Of a DNA stretch of 64,000 nt, positions 37,128 to 48,179 are shown piece after piece (the stretch's first letter is position 1; every line of letters begins with the position of its first letter). This stretch comes from Sphaerolaimus hirsutus (lineage: Eukaryota; Nematoda; Chromadorea; Monhysterida; Sphaerolaimidae). Where the stretch lies: the NCBI GenBank assembly GCA_964036195.1, contig OZ038457.1, forward strand, positions 16,767,147-16,831,146, written 5' to 3'. A program made the translations under genes and the position numbers. Below the pieces are notes generated by a model, which was given only the letters and a program-made list of their open reading frames with translations, was not told where the DNA came from and did not search any database.

Positions 37128-38145
37128 CAGGGTTGGCAAAATCTCAGAAAAGAATAAACATAAAATAAAAATAAAATGGAAAATTGAAGAATAAAATAAA
37201 ATAAAATGGAAAATTTCAAAATAAAGATAAAAATTGTATAAAAATTCGAATTTTTGTAAAATTTTTGTAAAATTGTATACAAATTAATATTTTTGTAAAA
37301 ATTGTATAAAAATTCATATTTTTTGTAAAAATTGTTTCTGTTGTTTATAGTTCAACCTGTTCATTCGCGGAGCTGGGGCAGTCCCTAGCCATGTAAAGTG
37401 TCAAAATTTCATATGAAATGGAATGGAAAGTGTCAATTTTCATGAAAATGTTAAGTAAAGTGTCAATTGGTATGACAAAAATAAATAAAAGTGGAAACTG
37501 TAAAGCAAATTGTATCCAAATTTTATCTTTTGTATCCAAGTCTTATCTTTTGTATCCAAATCTTGTTGTTTTTGTAACCAAATCTTATGTGAACATTTGG
37601 ATACAAAAACATAAGATTTGGATTACCAAAATATAAGGTTTGGATACCAAAACATAAGATTCAGATACACAGTTTACACTCTGCACGACATTTGTCATGA
37701 CAATTATACTTTGCTTGACATTTGAGATGCCAATTGACTCTTTACTACATTTGTCATGACAATTGACACTTTGCATGATGTTTTACAAATGTACCCAGCA
37801 CACTCCAGTAATCCTTCTACTGAAAATGCAAACCATTCTTATCGATAATTGTAACTTAACACTTGCAACTAGCTAACAATACCTACTGCATGCAACTTTT
37901 GCAAAGTAATGGTAAAATTTGTCACACGTTTTTTATGTTTAGGTCTAATTATCACATTTTTCTGACCTTGCATGCAAGATTCTGATTTTTTGTAAAATTT
38001 TTGTAAAATGGTCCATTTTATTATTTTATTATTATTTTGGAATAAAATAAAATAAAATGAAACAAGAATAAAATTAAAATAAAATACATTTTTATACAAT
38101 TTTTATACAATTTGTATACAAATGATTTTTATAAAACCAACCCTG
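37128..38145. mobile_element. CAGGGTTGGC...CCAACCCTG hAT-like element
   Basis: The inverted ends are CAGGGTTGGC and AACCAACCCTG. GTCATGTC is duplicated at 37120-37127 and 38146-38153. Subterminal AAAATAAAATAAAATGG tracts are inverted. A nested hairpin related to the introner family (CAGTCCCTAGCCATGTAAAG) occupies about 37375-37795. No coding frame. Confidence 0.82.
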
Positions 38146-39127
38146 GTCATGTCGTTGCGAAGCGCCACGCACGGCATGTCCTTCAAATGTGATTTCCATT
38201 AATTTTTCCATCACACTTTTCTTGTGGCGAGCGGTGGGCTGAAAAATTGATGTGCATTGCGGTAAGTAAATGATGTCAGCTATATCGGTGCATCAGAATT
38301 CTTTCCTGTATGCAACCGTTCTATTGCTTGTTTTATAAATAACAAGACGGCGTCAGCCGGAGTTTTGTCATGCGGTGTCAAATTTCTATAATAAACTATT
38401 TATTTGATAAATACAAGACCTGTGCACAAATGGGGAAACAATGAGGAACCCGGTGTGACTTGCAGTTGATAGTGATGGAAAAGTGCCAGAAAGAGACGCC
38501 ATGGCGCCATCCAGGAGATCTTGCGCAGAGGCGCCGCAGAAAAACGTGTCAGGACATTTTTTAGATCATTATTTCCCATAAATGACAGTGAACCATTTCA
38601 CTGTTCATTCACTCCCTTCACATTCATGCTGTATTGAACAAAACACTGACAGTTTGCTGGTCAGCGGGGTCAGCATTCTTTTCTGCATAAATCCCTGTAC
38701 AAATCTCAACTCATTGCCATCCACGGGACACCAGTAAATACAATCCTCTAAATGTTAAATATTTAGACATTCTCAGTGCACTAATCCGGTGCATGTCCAG
38801 TGGACTTATTTGAAGACTCATCGGTTTCACAAAACTCACCCGGAAACCATATTAGCGCCGCCATTGTGGGCAGTGCGCCGGGCGCCGACGGCTCGACAGA
38901 AAAAGGGGGCCAAACGCCAATGGCCCTACAGAAATAGGGCGCCGATAGCCGTGGCGATACTACATCACTAGGTAAAATGCTTGCGGAATGCATTCGATTT
39001 CAATCTCCACAGCTCCACGCGGTGTTGAATTTCAAAACAATTTGCTTGCTGCGGTAAAATTGAAAAGCATGCCCAGTAAAAAGTTTATCAAATTTTGGAA
39101 TTTTTGCACAAACTAAAGCGAAAAATA

Positions 39128-42100
39128 ATGAAGTTACTGCTATTGCTTTGTTTCGTTGCGGCAGCGAGCGCCGACTATGAAGAGAAGCGGCTTCAAGACG
39201 ATCTTTTGCGTGATTACGGCAGCGTCACCGCCCGGCCCGTCAGGTGGGCAGTCCCAGACCCTGTAAAAAGTCGAATGTCATGTAAAGTGTCAAAAGTCAT
39301 GTAAAATGGCAAAAGCACGTTTGCCATTTTACAAGGCAGTTAACATGACTTTTGACACTTTGCATGACATTTGACATTTTACAGGGCATTTTACAGGGTC
39401 TGGGACTGGCACCAGAAACCACTCCGATGCAGTCGACGTCACTCTGAAACATATCCTGCACGGCTTCGACTTTGTCAGTCCTCAATGTGTTTTTTCTGTT
39501 TGTTTTACCTACGCTCAACTATTTAACTGATATTTTTGCAGTGCACCAAGTCCAGGAAGCTGCACGTGTACATGTGGGAGTCTCGGGTAAGTTGATCGAG
39601 AAAATGTGAACCTCGGCGGAGTTGCTTTCTTACACAACTTTTTGCTGTGGAAAGTATTTACCTACTGCACATTTTTGATTTCATGAAGCTGTTTCGTCAG
39701 GCGGCAATCCCGCACCTTGTAAAGTGTAAAGGAGATTTTACTGAACTTATAACACGTAGCATGACAATCATAGTTGTTAAAATGTATTTACGTTTACTCG
39801 ATGAATAATATGTCATACTCGAGTACTGCGTTTTCTGTAAATACGTTTACTTTTCCTTCCGACAAAAAAACCAGTGCTCACGTACTGGCGTAGTTTTTGA
39901 AAGTACGCGAGTACAGAAAACGTAGTTGAGAAATTTTTTGGGGTGCATAAAAAGCAAAAACCACACAAACGAATTTAAACGTGTATTTTATGGGACATTT
40001 TTCAGAAATTTCAAATTGCAATTTTAGTTGAAGAGTTTAGTCCTTTTAGTTTTAGTTGAGCTTTCTTCAAGTTGAACACCTTGAAGAGATTACATCATAG
40101 AAATATTAAAAATAACCAAAATGCCATCTGTTACCTACCGTATTTCCTCGAAATACCCCCCCCCTCGAAATACCCCCCCTCGTTTGACCCCCCCCCCCCC
40201 TCTCGAGATCACTATGAAACAATCACCCCCCCCTCGAAATACCCCCCCCAGATTGAGTGTAAAGAGAACGTACATGACAAATACAGCAGTTTGTGTTCTG
40301 CGTAGTGCAGAACACACGTTAAAACAATGTTGGAATCACGTTAGAACAGTGTTTTTACCATCTACGTACTAATATTAGTATACAGGAGTCAATACATGTC
40401 AGTTATTGATGCATTTTTCTAGCCCAGCGCACATCACAGACCACGATTTTGTACTAGGATTTCAAAAAATTTCCTGTGAAATAATACCCCCCCCCCTCGA
40501 AATACCCCCCCCCCTCGTTTAACCCCCCCCCCCTCTCGGGAGCACTATGAAACAATCACCCCCGGGGGTATTTCGAGGAAATACGGTATATCTTCCAGTG
40601 CAAAAATCACTTTCACATATTAAAAGTAGTCGCTTTCACATCTTCAATGAGAAAAGTACCCATTTTTTACATATTCTATGAAGTAAAGTACGACTCGAAT
40701 AATCCCCTGGGTAATTATCTTTTCATCAGACTTTTTTGAGGGGGGTATTCGAGGGGGAATTATTTTTTCCTCACTTGTCTAAGAGGGTGGAGTATATACG
40801 GCACTCGTTTGACCATTTTCCTGGAAAAAAGTCTTTTACTCCCTTTTACTCATGACTACGGGTAAAAAAAGCATTTTATATTTTATGTACCCAGGGGTGA
40901 GTAAAAAAGTATTGTACATATACATACATATATACTCGCCAGACATTATGCGAGTCAATGGTCTAACGAATTTTTGTACAAGTGCCATTCTAACCCAATT
41001 TCATTGTTATTGACACTCGTATTTCATGCGTAGGGATGACCATCAACAAATTTTTCAATTAGATAAGTGAACGTCACCGTCGAAATTTGAATTTAAGATC
41101 TACACTTGATAAATATACGATAATTTCTTATTATTACGAACATAGTGAGCATTTTATGTTATTCAGAGCAATTTTTAGATTTTCAAAACGATCCAGATTT
41201 CGCTAGTGGTGTACAGTGTACAGGGTCGTTCTTCCCTTGTTCTATCGCACGCACACATACGTACTTTTTTGTTGGAATTTGTCCGGGCTGTTACAATAAA
41301 ATACCTTGTTATCTGCTTTCATATGACAATATGCGTGTTCAGTTTATCCTGTTCTCGCATAAAACGTCGGATTGAATAAGATTTACCATGAATCGATTGG
41401 AATGCATTCATTCAAATTCAAAATTAACTTATCAATTTTAACGAAATTTAAAATTGGTACGTAAGGGCCGAATCACTGATTCCTTTCATGTCTGCCGAGT
41501 TTACTTATTAAAAACTTCAGTAATTTCAACAACTCTGCTTGTTTGTAGACCTGGATTGATCAGAAGTTGACGTGGAATCCCGAAAAATACGACTATGCGA
41601 CGGACACGCGCTTTGCATCTGATCAAGTTTGGACGCCCGATTACGTGCCCTACATCGGGTATGTGCGCAGATTGCAGTTTCCTTTTCTACTTTGTCCTAA
41701 AAAAGCAGCCAACCATCGCAGCGAGTTAGAGCAGATGCTGGTCGACGCGATAAAATATCCGATAGTCACCTATTCTGATGGCCTCATCAATCACATCCCC
41801 CCATTAAAGTATACCCTGCCTTGCCGCCTCCAGGAATATGAAGGAGAGGTGTACAAATACACGTGCAGACTGAGGAGTGGAAGTTGGACCTACAGCAGTC
41901 AGTTGACACGGTATCATTTTATTTACCCGTGTATCCTCGAATAAGAACCCCCTTGAATAACCCTCCCTTGAATAGCTCCCCCTGTTGGCCGAGTGAAGAA
42001 AAATTACTCCCCTTGAATAACTGCCCCCACTTGAATAACTGCCCCCACTTGAATAACTCCTCCGTACTTGAATAACTCCCCCTCTGCAATAGATAGAAAA

Positions 42101-42743
42101 GATGTTGGGTCAGTTCTGGAGTTCAGCAGCATGAATCGCGGCAACAGCATTTACTCTGCAATAGAATTTTCCCAATCCCAATTTCAACCCGCAGCGAATC
42201 TCGTGAGCATCAAACCGGACCCGTCCCAGCCGGGCATGGACATGAGCGAGCTGAAGTACACCACGAGAGGCAGGGCCACGTTGGTGGGCACCCCCACCGT
42301 TGAGTACACCGAGGTGCGTTCGCGGTTCAACCGTGACCTTTGACTAGTGATGTGAGGAGCGCCGGGATGTTGGCGCCAAGCGCCAAAAGCACCATGGTGC
42401 TTTTCCCATGTTCAGCGCCAGGCGCCAATGGCGCCACACGACCTTAGCGCCAAGCGCGCCATTTCGCTTTTCTGGATTGCAGCGTCAAAGGCGCTTTTCG
42501 AGATCACGGCGCCAAGCGCCAATGCCGCCAAACGCCAAAAGCGCTATGTCACTTTTTGTTTTGGCGCTTTTACATCACTACTTTTGACACGCTTGCCACT
42601 TCGATCCATGGATTGAATTACTACAATATTTTCAATCAAATACTACACATGTTATTTTGCAGAAAAAGTACGACTGCTGCGACGAGAAGTATGGCAGCAT
42701 TACCGTACATTTCACCATTGACGTGGATATGAACGGTCTGTGA
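39128..42743 (+). CDS. Secreted nicotinic-type ligand-binding domain (acetylcholine-binding-protein-like), 7 exons
   Basis: Exons: 39128-39243, 39416-39473, 39542-39586, 41549-41658, 41722-41897, 42195-42313, 42663-42743. Phases agree and give 234 residues. A signal peptide (about residues 1-15, MKLLLLLCFVAAASA) is followed by EKRLQDDLLRDYG, as at the N terminus of nicotinic receptors. Binding-site features: WTPD (loop A, 101-104), the Cys-loop pair C144 and C158 with exactly 13 residues between, SWTY (loop B, W165) and YDCCDEKY (loop C, vicinal Cys 213-214). The stop comes about 16 residues after the vicinal cysteines, where receptors enter the first membrane helix, so no channel can form. 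Molluscan acetylcholine-binding proteins share this layout. Ligand binding in the extracellular space is inferred. The usual Phe-Pro-Phe-Asp type centre of the Cys-loop is absent. A channel subunit by alternative splicing is not excluded. Confidence 0.85.
39244..39415 (+). mobile_element. Introner-like hairpin element forming a whole intron (copy 2)
   Basis: The exon ends GTCAG, the intron starts GTGGGCAGTCCCAGACCC and ends GGGTCTGGGACTGGCACCAG, and the next exon opens AAACCAC. The 172-base intron is a hairpin with the same arms (TGTAAA, GTCATGTAAAGTGTCAAAAG) as the copies at 3096-3263 and 52734-52906. The phase-2 junction restores ARPVR-NHSDAV, a typical nicotinic receptor segment. Confidence 0.87.
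39773..39925. repeat. GTTGTTAAAATGTATTTACG-type repeat
   Basis: It shares AAATGTATTTACGTTTACTC and GCGAGTACAGAAAACGTA with the family at 14035, 49870, 58720 and 60683. It lies in the 2-kb intron 39587-41548 of the AChBP-like gene. Confidence 0.55.
40137..40588. mobile_element. TACCGTATTTCCTCGAAATA MITE
   Basis: The ends TACCGTATTTCCTCGAAATA and TATTTCGAGGAAATACGGTA are perfect inverted repeats. CCCCCCTCGAAATACCCCC is repeated inside near both ends. It is in intron 39587-41548 of the AChBP-like gene. Confidence 0.8.
42345..42580. mobile_element. TAGTGATGT...ACATCACTA element with GGCGCCAA repeats
   Basis: The inverted ends TAGTGATGT and ACATCACTA are flanked by CCTTTGAC and CTTTTGAC (7 of 8). 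The interior is made of AGCGCCAA and TTGGCGC repeats. It is in the intron before the last exon of the AChBP-like gene. Confidence 0.7.
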
Positions 42744-44146
42744 CCTCTGTGAAAAATTAATCACGACTAGCATTGAAAAATGGGTGATTTTGATAAACTA
42801 TATTTGATATAATCTCACAAAAGCTCTTTAAAAAAATTAACTAAATCTCTCTGAAAAAATGCAGAGAATATATAAAAATATAAATCTCCCGCGATTTTTT
42901 TCAATGCTAATCACAACATGCCGAAAGCCTTAAAGTTGGAATAATTTGCGACACGCACGAAACGTAAATTGCAAAACGATACCTATTATGAAATTGTACC
43001 GGTCTTGACAATTTGGTATTTAAAAGTCCTCGCTGATTAAAGTAAACATAAAAAATCTGTACGTCAGCTTTGTCGCTATAGCTCTTGCTTCAAGTCATCT
43101 TCTATAAAATTACAACTACAAAAAATCTCATGTTGTTGCAAAGCGGCTACGATACTCAGACACTTGACAAATAAATAACTAACGTATTACCTCGAATGGG
43201 AGTTATTTCATGGAGGCGTTATTTCGAGCGGGGTATATCGAGGAAATACGGTAAATATTTTCACAGCTTACAGCGTGCGAATCAACAGCGTGTGAATCAA
43301 CAGCGTGTGAACTGAGAACAATTGTTCCCAGAAAGCCAAGACTTGGCAAATCTCCCAATTCACAAAGCAGGACCCTTTCTCATGTTCCAGCATTCGGCTC
43401 ATGACTCAAACGCTCGTAAAATGTCAGCATAGCAGCACAGATTGAGAAGCTTAAAAACTGTGTCGCTAAACACGAACAACGATAGCAATGTAGCCGTGTG
43501 CGAGTATTTGAGACTTTTCTGTCGCTGCGAGGTGTGCAAATATCACACGATTCATGTGCACGCGCTTGTACCCACGCCTTGGATCCAGTGTGATGTGATA
43601 GATATGAGCATTGTTCGGTGCGAGTTGTAAAAGTGAGACTTTTTGCGGCTTTTACATTCTTGTCGTCGAAACTCTTTCCGGACACTGGGCAAAAATAGCT
43701 TGTGAACTGGTTCACAGTCTTGGAAATTTGTCGAAGCTGAAGGTAAGGATGTTTTGATCCTTTGGTCGTCCTGTTATAGATTAATTTTCAATTATAGTAG
43801 GTATGTTATTTCCAATTTGAGGAATACTCAGTATGGTACAGTCACGTGCATTCTTGTCTGGCGGATGAAATTACTCATCTTGAAACGGCAACGGACGGGA
43901 ATCCGGGATGAGGATACCTAGATTGATGTCGAGTGTAGTCCGATTTTGAATAAAACATGCTTGATTATTTTGCCCAAATAATAATCCCCCCTTGAATAGC
44001 CCCCCCTAAGTTCCGACGAGCAAAAAATTCCCCAGGGGAATTATTCAAGCAAATACGGGACTTCTAAATATTTTTCGAAAAATCACCGCGTAATCACACC
44101 CAAAAACCCTTAGCAGTTAAATAAATGGACCACAATCAGTCCAACC
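42744..44146. other. Intergenic region between the AChBP-like gene and the small membrane-protein gene
   Basis: No exon is recognised. It contains a short TACCGTATTTCCTCG-type fragment at about 43185-43252 and another at about 43975-44055, plus tandem CAACAGCGTGTGAA near 43280. Open frames here lack family resemblance. Confidence 0.5.
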
Positions 44147-45411
44147 ATGCGCAGGGTAATCAGCCCAGCGACCTGCACCGGTACCGGAAGAATGTGTCAG
44201 CGGTACGGTAGCGGTGGTGGCTACATCGGAGGTGGATACGGATCAGGCTATGGCATGAGCGACATGTGCGGCTACAGGGGATACCTGATTGCCATCATTG
44301 TCCTGTTGGTCATCGTGCTGCTGATACAGGTTTGCCACAGAATCGACTGTGTTGTCTGTAATCTGGTGCCGATTCGACGATAGATTAAGTGTGAAGAAAA
44401 ATTGTAAACCACAAGAGGTAACTGAAGCGGCGAGTGCGAAAAGTATTTCGTTTCCAAATCTCTCATCTGTCACTTAAGCTGCGTTCAGACTGCGTTGTGC
44501 CGACAAATAAAAAAGTAAAAAAGTTACATAAATCCGCAATTAAGTTACATATCTGCAAGAAAAAACAGTGAAGTATACTCACTAGTTCAGTGTACACACA
44601 TGCAAAATTTCAGATAAATCGGGCTTTTCGTTCCATAGTTATAAGCATTTAAATAATTTGATCAAAAAAAGCGAACCGACAACGTCAAATTTTTCAAATG
44701 CTTATAAGCTTCAAATGCTTCAAATGCTTTAACTATGGAACGAAGAGCCCGATTTATCTGAAATTTGGCATGTGTGTACACTGAACTAGTGAGTATACTT
44801 CACTGTTTTTTCTTGCAGATATGGAACTTTATTCCGGATTTATGGAACTTTTTTACTTTTTTATTTGTCGGTACATAATGCAGTCTGAACGCAGCTTTAT
44901 ACTGGGGTAACACGAACTGAATGTTTACTGCTTTTGGTGTCAACAAGATTTTAGTTCATTTTCACAATTTTCAAGTGCACATTCCGCTATGTCGACAGGA
45001 ATCAATATTGATGTGCATTTGAACATGGTTCTACAACTCATCAACTAAAATCGTAATGGAAGAATGGAAAGCAGTCGGCCCAGTTGACATCCGATGTCAA
45101 CATGTCAACTGGGCCAACTGTTTTCCATCAACATTTTAGTTGATGGGTTGCGGAACAACGTTGGTATGCTCATAGTAATATCAATTCCTTATCGACATTT
45201 CCCATATGCATCTCAAAATTGACCCACTTAACCATCTAAAATCGAATTGACACTGAAACCAGTGCGTTTGAAACTATTTGGCTCATTTACTTCCACTTGC
45301 GGAACTGGGCCCAGTTGCATGGTTGATAGTTAGCTGCGCCTACCAATATCCAGTGCGCAGATCATCACGGCCGCGCTGGCCGCCTGCATGCCGGTCGCCC
45401 GCCGCAGATAA
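44147..45411 (+). CDS. Small Gly/Tyr-rich single-span membrane protein, 2 exons
   Basis: Exons 44147-44329 and 45361-45411, joined in phase 0 across ATACAG|GTTTGC and GTGCGCAG|ATCATC, encode about 77 residues. A basic N terminus is followed by a Gly/Tyr-rich stretch (YGSGGGYIGGGYGSGYG), Cys-containing MSDMCGYRGY, then a strongly hydrophobic segment (LIAIIVLLVIVLLIQIITAA) that is completed only by splicing, and a basic tail ARRR. I do not recognise a family. The in-phase second exon, its high GC and the continued hydrophobic helix support a real gene. The true start is uncertain: an upstream exon could join at the CGCAG near 44153, and another ATG at 44125 is in a different frame. Confidence 0.55.
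44477..44896. mobile_element. PIF/Harbinger-like MITE
   Basis: The ends AGCTGCGTTCAGACTGC and GCAGTCTGAACGCAGCT are perfect inverted repeats, flanked on both sides by TTA (44474-44476, 44897-44899), the duplication typical of PIF/Harbinger. Arms of about 200 bases pair around a centre near 44690. It lies in the intron of the small membrane-protein gene. Confidence 0.8.
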
Positions 45412-45464
45412 TGCACATCAGCGCACTTTGAGACAAAACCATTTTATTATAATCTGTTTCTATG

Positions 45465-45670
45465 GCGCTCCACACGGTAGTTGACATTCGAATGTCAACT
45501 GGTTGATGTCAACTCATATTTTAGTTCACGTGTCACTGAGCGATCTTCAATTGCCGGTGCTGCAACGACGAACAATAAATCTAGCGACAGGTGCAATTGA
45601 AGATCGCTCTGTGACACTTGAACTAAAATATGAGTTGACATTCGAATGTCAACTACCGTGTGGAGCGCTT
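45465..45670. mobile_element. CACACGGTAGTTGACATTCG MITE
   Basis: The ends GCGCTCCACACGGTAGTTGA and TCAACTACCGTGTGGAGCGC are perfect inverted repeats. Inner arms around GTGTCACTGAGCGATCTTCA also pair. It is a subgroup of the CACTAGTTGACA family. Confidence 0.78.
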
Positions 45671-45795
45671 TATAGCCATGAGTTTTTGACGTCGCTTCAA
45701 AAAATACATAGCGCGGTCGTTCCACGCTTTTCAGTGCAATCACTACAAATTAAGTCGATGTATCAGATAGCTAAACAATGCAGTGCAGCAGCGGG

Positions 45796-46692
45796 TAGTG
45801 AAGGAAAGGCACCAGGGCACCGGTGCCCCGGTGCTGGGCACCGAAGCGCACCAGTCCCGATGCTGGTGCGGTGCCATTTTTCGGGGGTGCCCTGCCGGAA
45901 AAGCACCGGTGCTATTTTTTTCCAGAATAGCACCGGTGCCGGTGCGGTGCGGTGCGGTGCCATTTTTCAGCTGGTGCCAAAGGTGCTAGCACCAGGGCCA
46001 AAGTAAAAGCACTGGGAAAGGCACCAGCCAAGTCGTAATAGGGTGTAAAATTTCGTCAACAGTAAGTGTTTATTCATATTTATAAGATCAATATTCTAGA
46101 TTCAACTGTTTTTAGTCATTGTAAGAAAAAAAGTCTCGTCAAATTTACTTTGAAATGTGCCATACCCTTCTGAAGAAGGAATACATGATTGTGTTTTCTT
46201 CAATCATAAATATTACATTTGTTTTGCCATTTTGTTCATCATTTGTTGTCAGTATATGACAAAATATATATAGTAACATTTCCAGTACAATAGACAATAG
46301 TGACCACCGGAGCAGATTAAATGTGAGCTATCATTTGTAATCATTTTAATTGCTTCATAAAGTGATCGCCACATCATTCTGATCATTTTGAATGCTCAAA
46401 CATCAAAATCGATAGAGAATTCATGAAAAAATGCACTTCCAAAGGTGCGGCCTCTAAGAAAATACCCGATAAATTCTTCGGAACTTTCAGCCCGGTGCGG
46501 TGGCTTTCAGTGCTTGCACTGGCAGCCGGCCGGTGCCCCAGGGTGCCGGTGCTATTTTTTTCAGAATGGCACCGGTGACGGTGCGGTGCCATTTTTTTGC
46601 CGGTGCCCAAGGTGCCAGGTGTCCTTTCTGAGGAATGACATCGGTGCCGGTGCGGTGCGGTGCCATTTTTCCCGGTGCCTTTTCCATCACTA
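45796..46692. mobile_element. TAGTGAAGG...CATCACTA element with GCACCGGTGC repeats
   Basis: It is flanked by GCAGCGGG on both sides (45788-45795, 46693-46700). It opens TAGTGAAGGAAAGGCACC and closes GGTGCCTTTTCCATCACTA. Both terminal thirds are dense GGTGCGGTGC and GCACCGGTGC repeats around an AT-rich core. No transposase frame. Confidence 0.8.
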
Positions 46693-46943
46693 GCAGCGGG
46701 CTGAAAATCTGGGGCGTAGAGACGAAACATACCTAGGCAGGTTAAAAAATAAAACGTCACCCTGCGTAAACTTTTCGTTATCAGCTGTCACAGCTTTGGT
46801 CACTTAGCCAGAGATTTTTTACATTTTTTACAAGCCATCCGGCCGTGAACCTATTTCACGGAAGTGAATTTTAAGCGACTGAACAACAACTGAAAAACTG
46901 CAGCACCAAAAAACTGAAGAGACAATAAATCCAACATATTAAA

Positions 46944-47083
46944 ATGTCGAATCCAAAAGCCGTGCATTATCTATGGCAACCCGCAGTATCGCCAGGGGCG
47001 ATCATCATCCCGGGACGACCGCGCAAGCAGCAGACAACACAACCACAGACAAACGCCGATCCGCTATTAATTCTGACCAAAGT
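46944..47083 (+). CDS. Possible first coding exon of an unrecognised gene
   Basis: An ATG after an A-rich leader opens a frame of 46 residues (beginning MSNPKAVHYLWQPAVSPGA, ending LLILTK) that meets a donor-like AAA|GTAATT. Composition is higher in GC than its surroundings. I cannot find a convincing partner exon before the PKG gene on the other strand, and no family is recognised. Confidence 0.25.
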
Positions 47084-47965
47084 AATTATCAATTGTTATT
47101 CGTCTAGTTTTGGTGTTTTTTGAGGTTACATCCAAGATTTTTCAGATTGTAAGGATTAGCAAGTCCGTATTAATTAGTAGAACAATCTACAGTATACAAA
47201 ATAATAATACAGTATTTTCCATGGCTTTTACATCACATCATCTTCGCACCACGACAAATTTGTGATATTTTTATTAGATGGTGGAACTCGTAAAAACGGA
47301 TGATATAAGTATTCCGATTCAATCGTGAAGTTCCGTATACCTTGCCCTGAACTGATAAAGTTGAAACTTGACGTCTATCGAAGTTTTCACTGCAACATGG
47401 ACTTCATTCATTCATCGATACAAACTTTTTTTGCATGACAGACACTTGAATCCAATGACGAGTGCATGACTACTTTTATCGTATGCAAAATATAAATATT
47501 GAATTAACCTATAAAAGTACACAGTGTATTTCAATACAAAATATACACAATTTCTGGGAAGAAATTAAAAATAGAATGATCCTACTCAGTCAAGAGAAAT
47601 GGCAACAACGGGATTAGTAAGGAGTGTAAAATTCAGTGCAGTAAATCAAGATACCCTGCAAATGTGGACTCAATCAATGCAAGCAGACAACTTCCGTGAC
47701 TGTCACTTCTCCCATAAATCACGATAGGAAAGTGTCACAATTAAAAAACATCGATAAAAATTACATCAATTCTTTCCTATTTACAAAATTGACTACCTTT
47801 TGGTGGTTGGGTAATCGCACGAAAAATCACCTATAAAAATACCTGTCACCAAAACACACAATCAAGTCTTCAGAAAAATCAAGTCTACTGTACAACCCAA
47901 AAGCCAATTAAAAGTAATCACATGATGAATAAATATATATTTGTGGTCGATCAATCGGTTGATCT

Positions 47966-48179
47966 GGGGCCAGTTCCGCAAGTGGAGAAGTAAATGCGGA
48001 AACGGCAAGAGCAAAAATGAAATGTCAAGTGAATCGACAAAGGCGATGTAAAGTGAGAAATGAAATGACACTCTACTTCGCTTTCGCCGATGTAAATTAT
48101 TACTTGCCACTAATTACTTGCCATTTCACTTCGCTCTTGCCATTTGCGCTTTCACTTCTCCACTTGCGGAACTGGCACC
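47966..48179. mobile_element. Hairpin element with GGTGCCAGTTCCGCAAGTGG ends
   Basis: It runs from GGGGCCAGTTCCGCAAGTGG to CCACTTGCGGAACTGGCACC with inverted AAATGAAATGTCAAGTGA-type arms. It is intergenic, so the family is not confined to introns. Confidence 0.75.

Larger units (their letters stand above)
35265..39127. other. Intergenic region between vigilin and the AChBP-like gene
   Basis: It should contain the vigilin 3' UTR and the promoter of the AChBP-like gene. No convincing exon. It holds a split CACTAGTTGACA MITE (36357-36994), a nested hAT-like MITE (36531-36965) and a 1-kb element (37128-38145). A TAGTGATGG...CATCACTA segment of GC-rich palindromes lies at about 38466-38971. Confidence 0.6.

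Noticed and set aside
37000-38215. Minus-strand frame split by the 37128-38145 element (pre-insertion frame of about 34 codons beginning near GGACATGCCGTGCG)
   Set aside because: Removing the element leaves a short open frame ending in TGA, but there is no start, clear acceptor or recognisable family, so it is not called as a gene.
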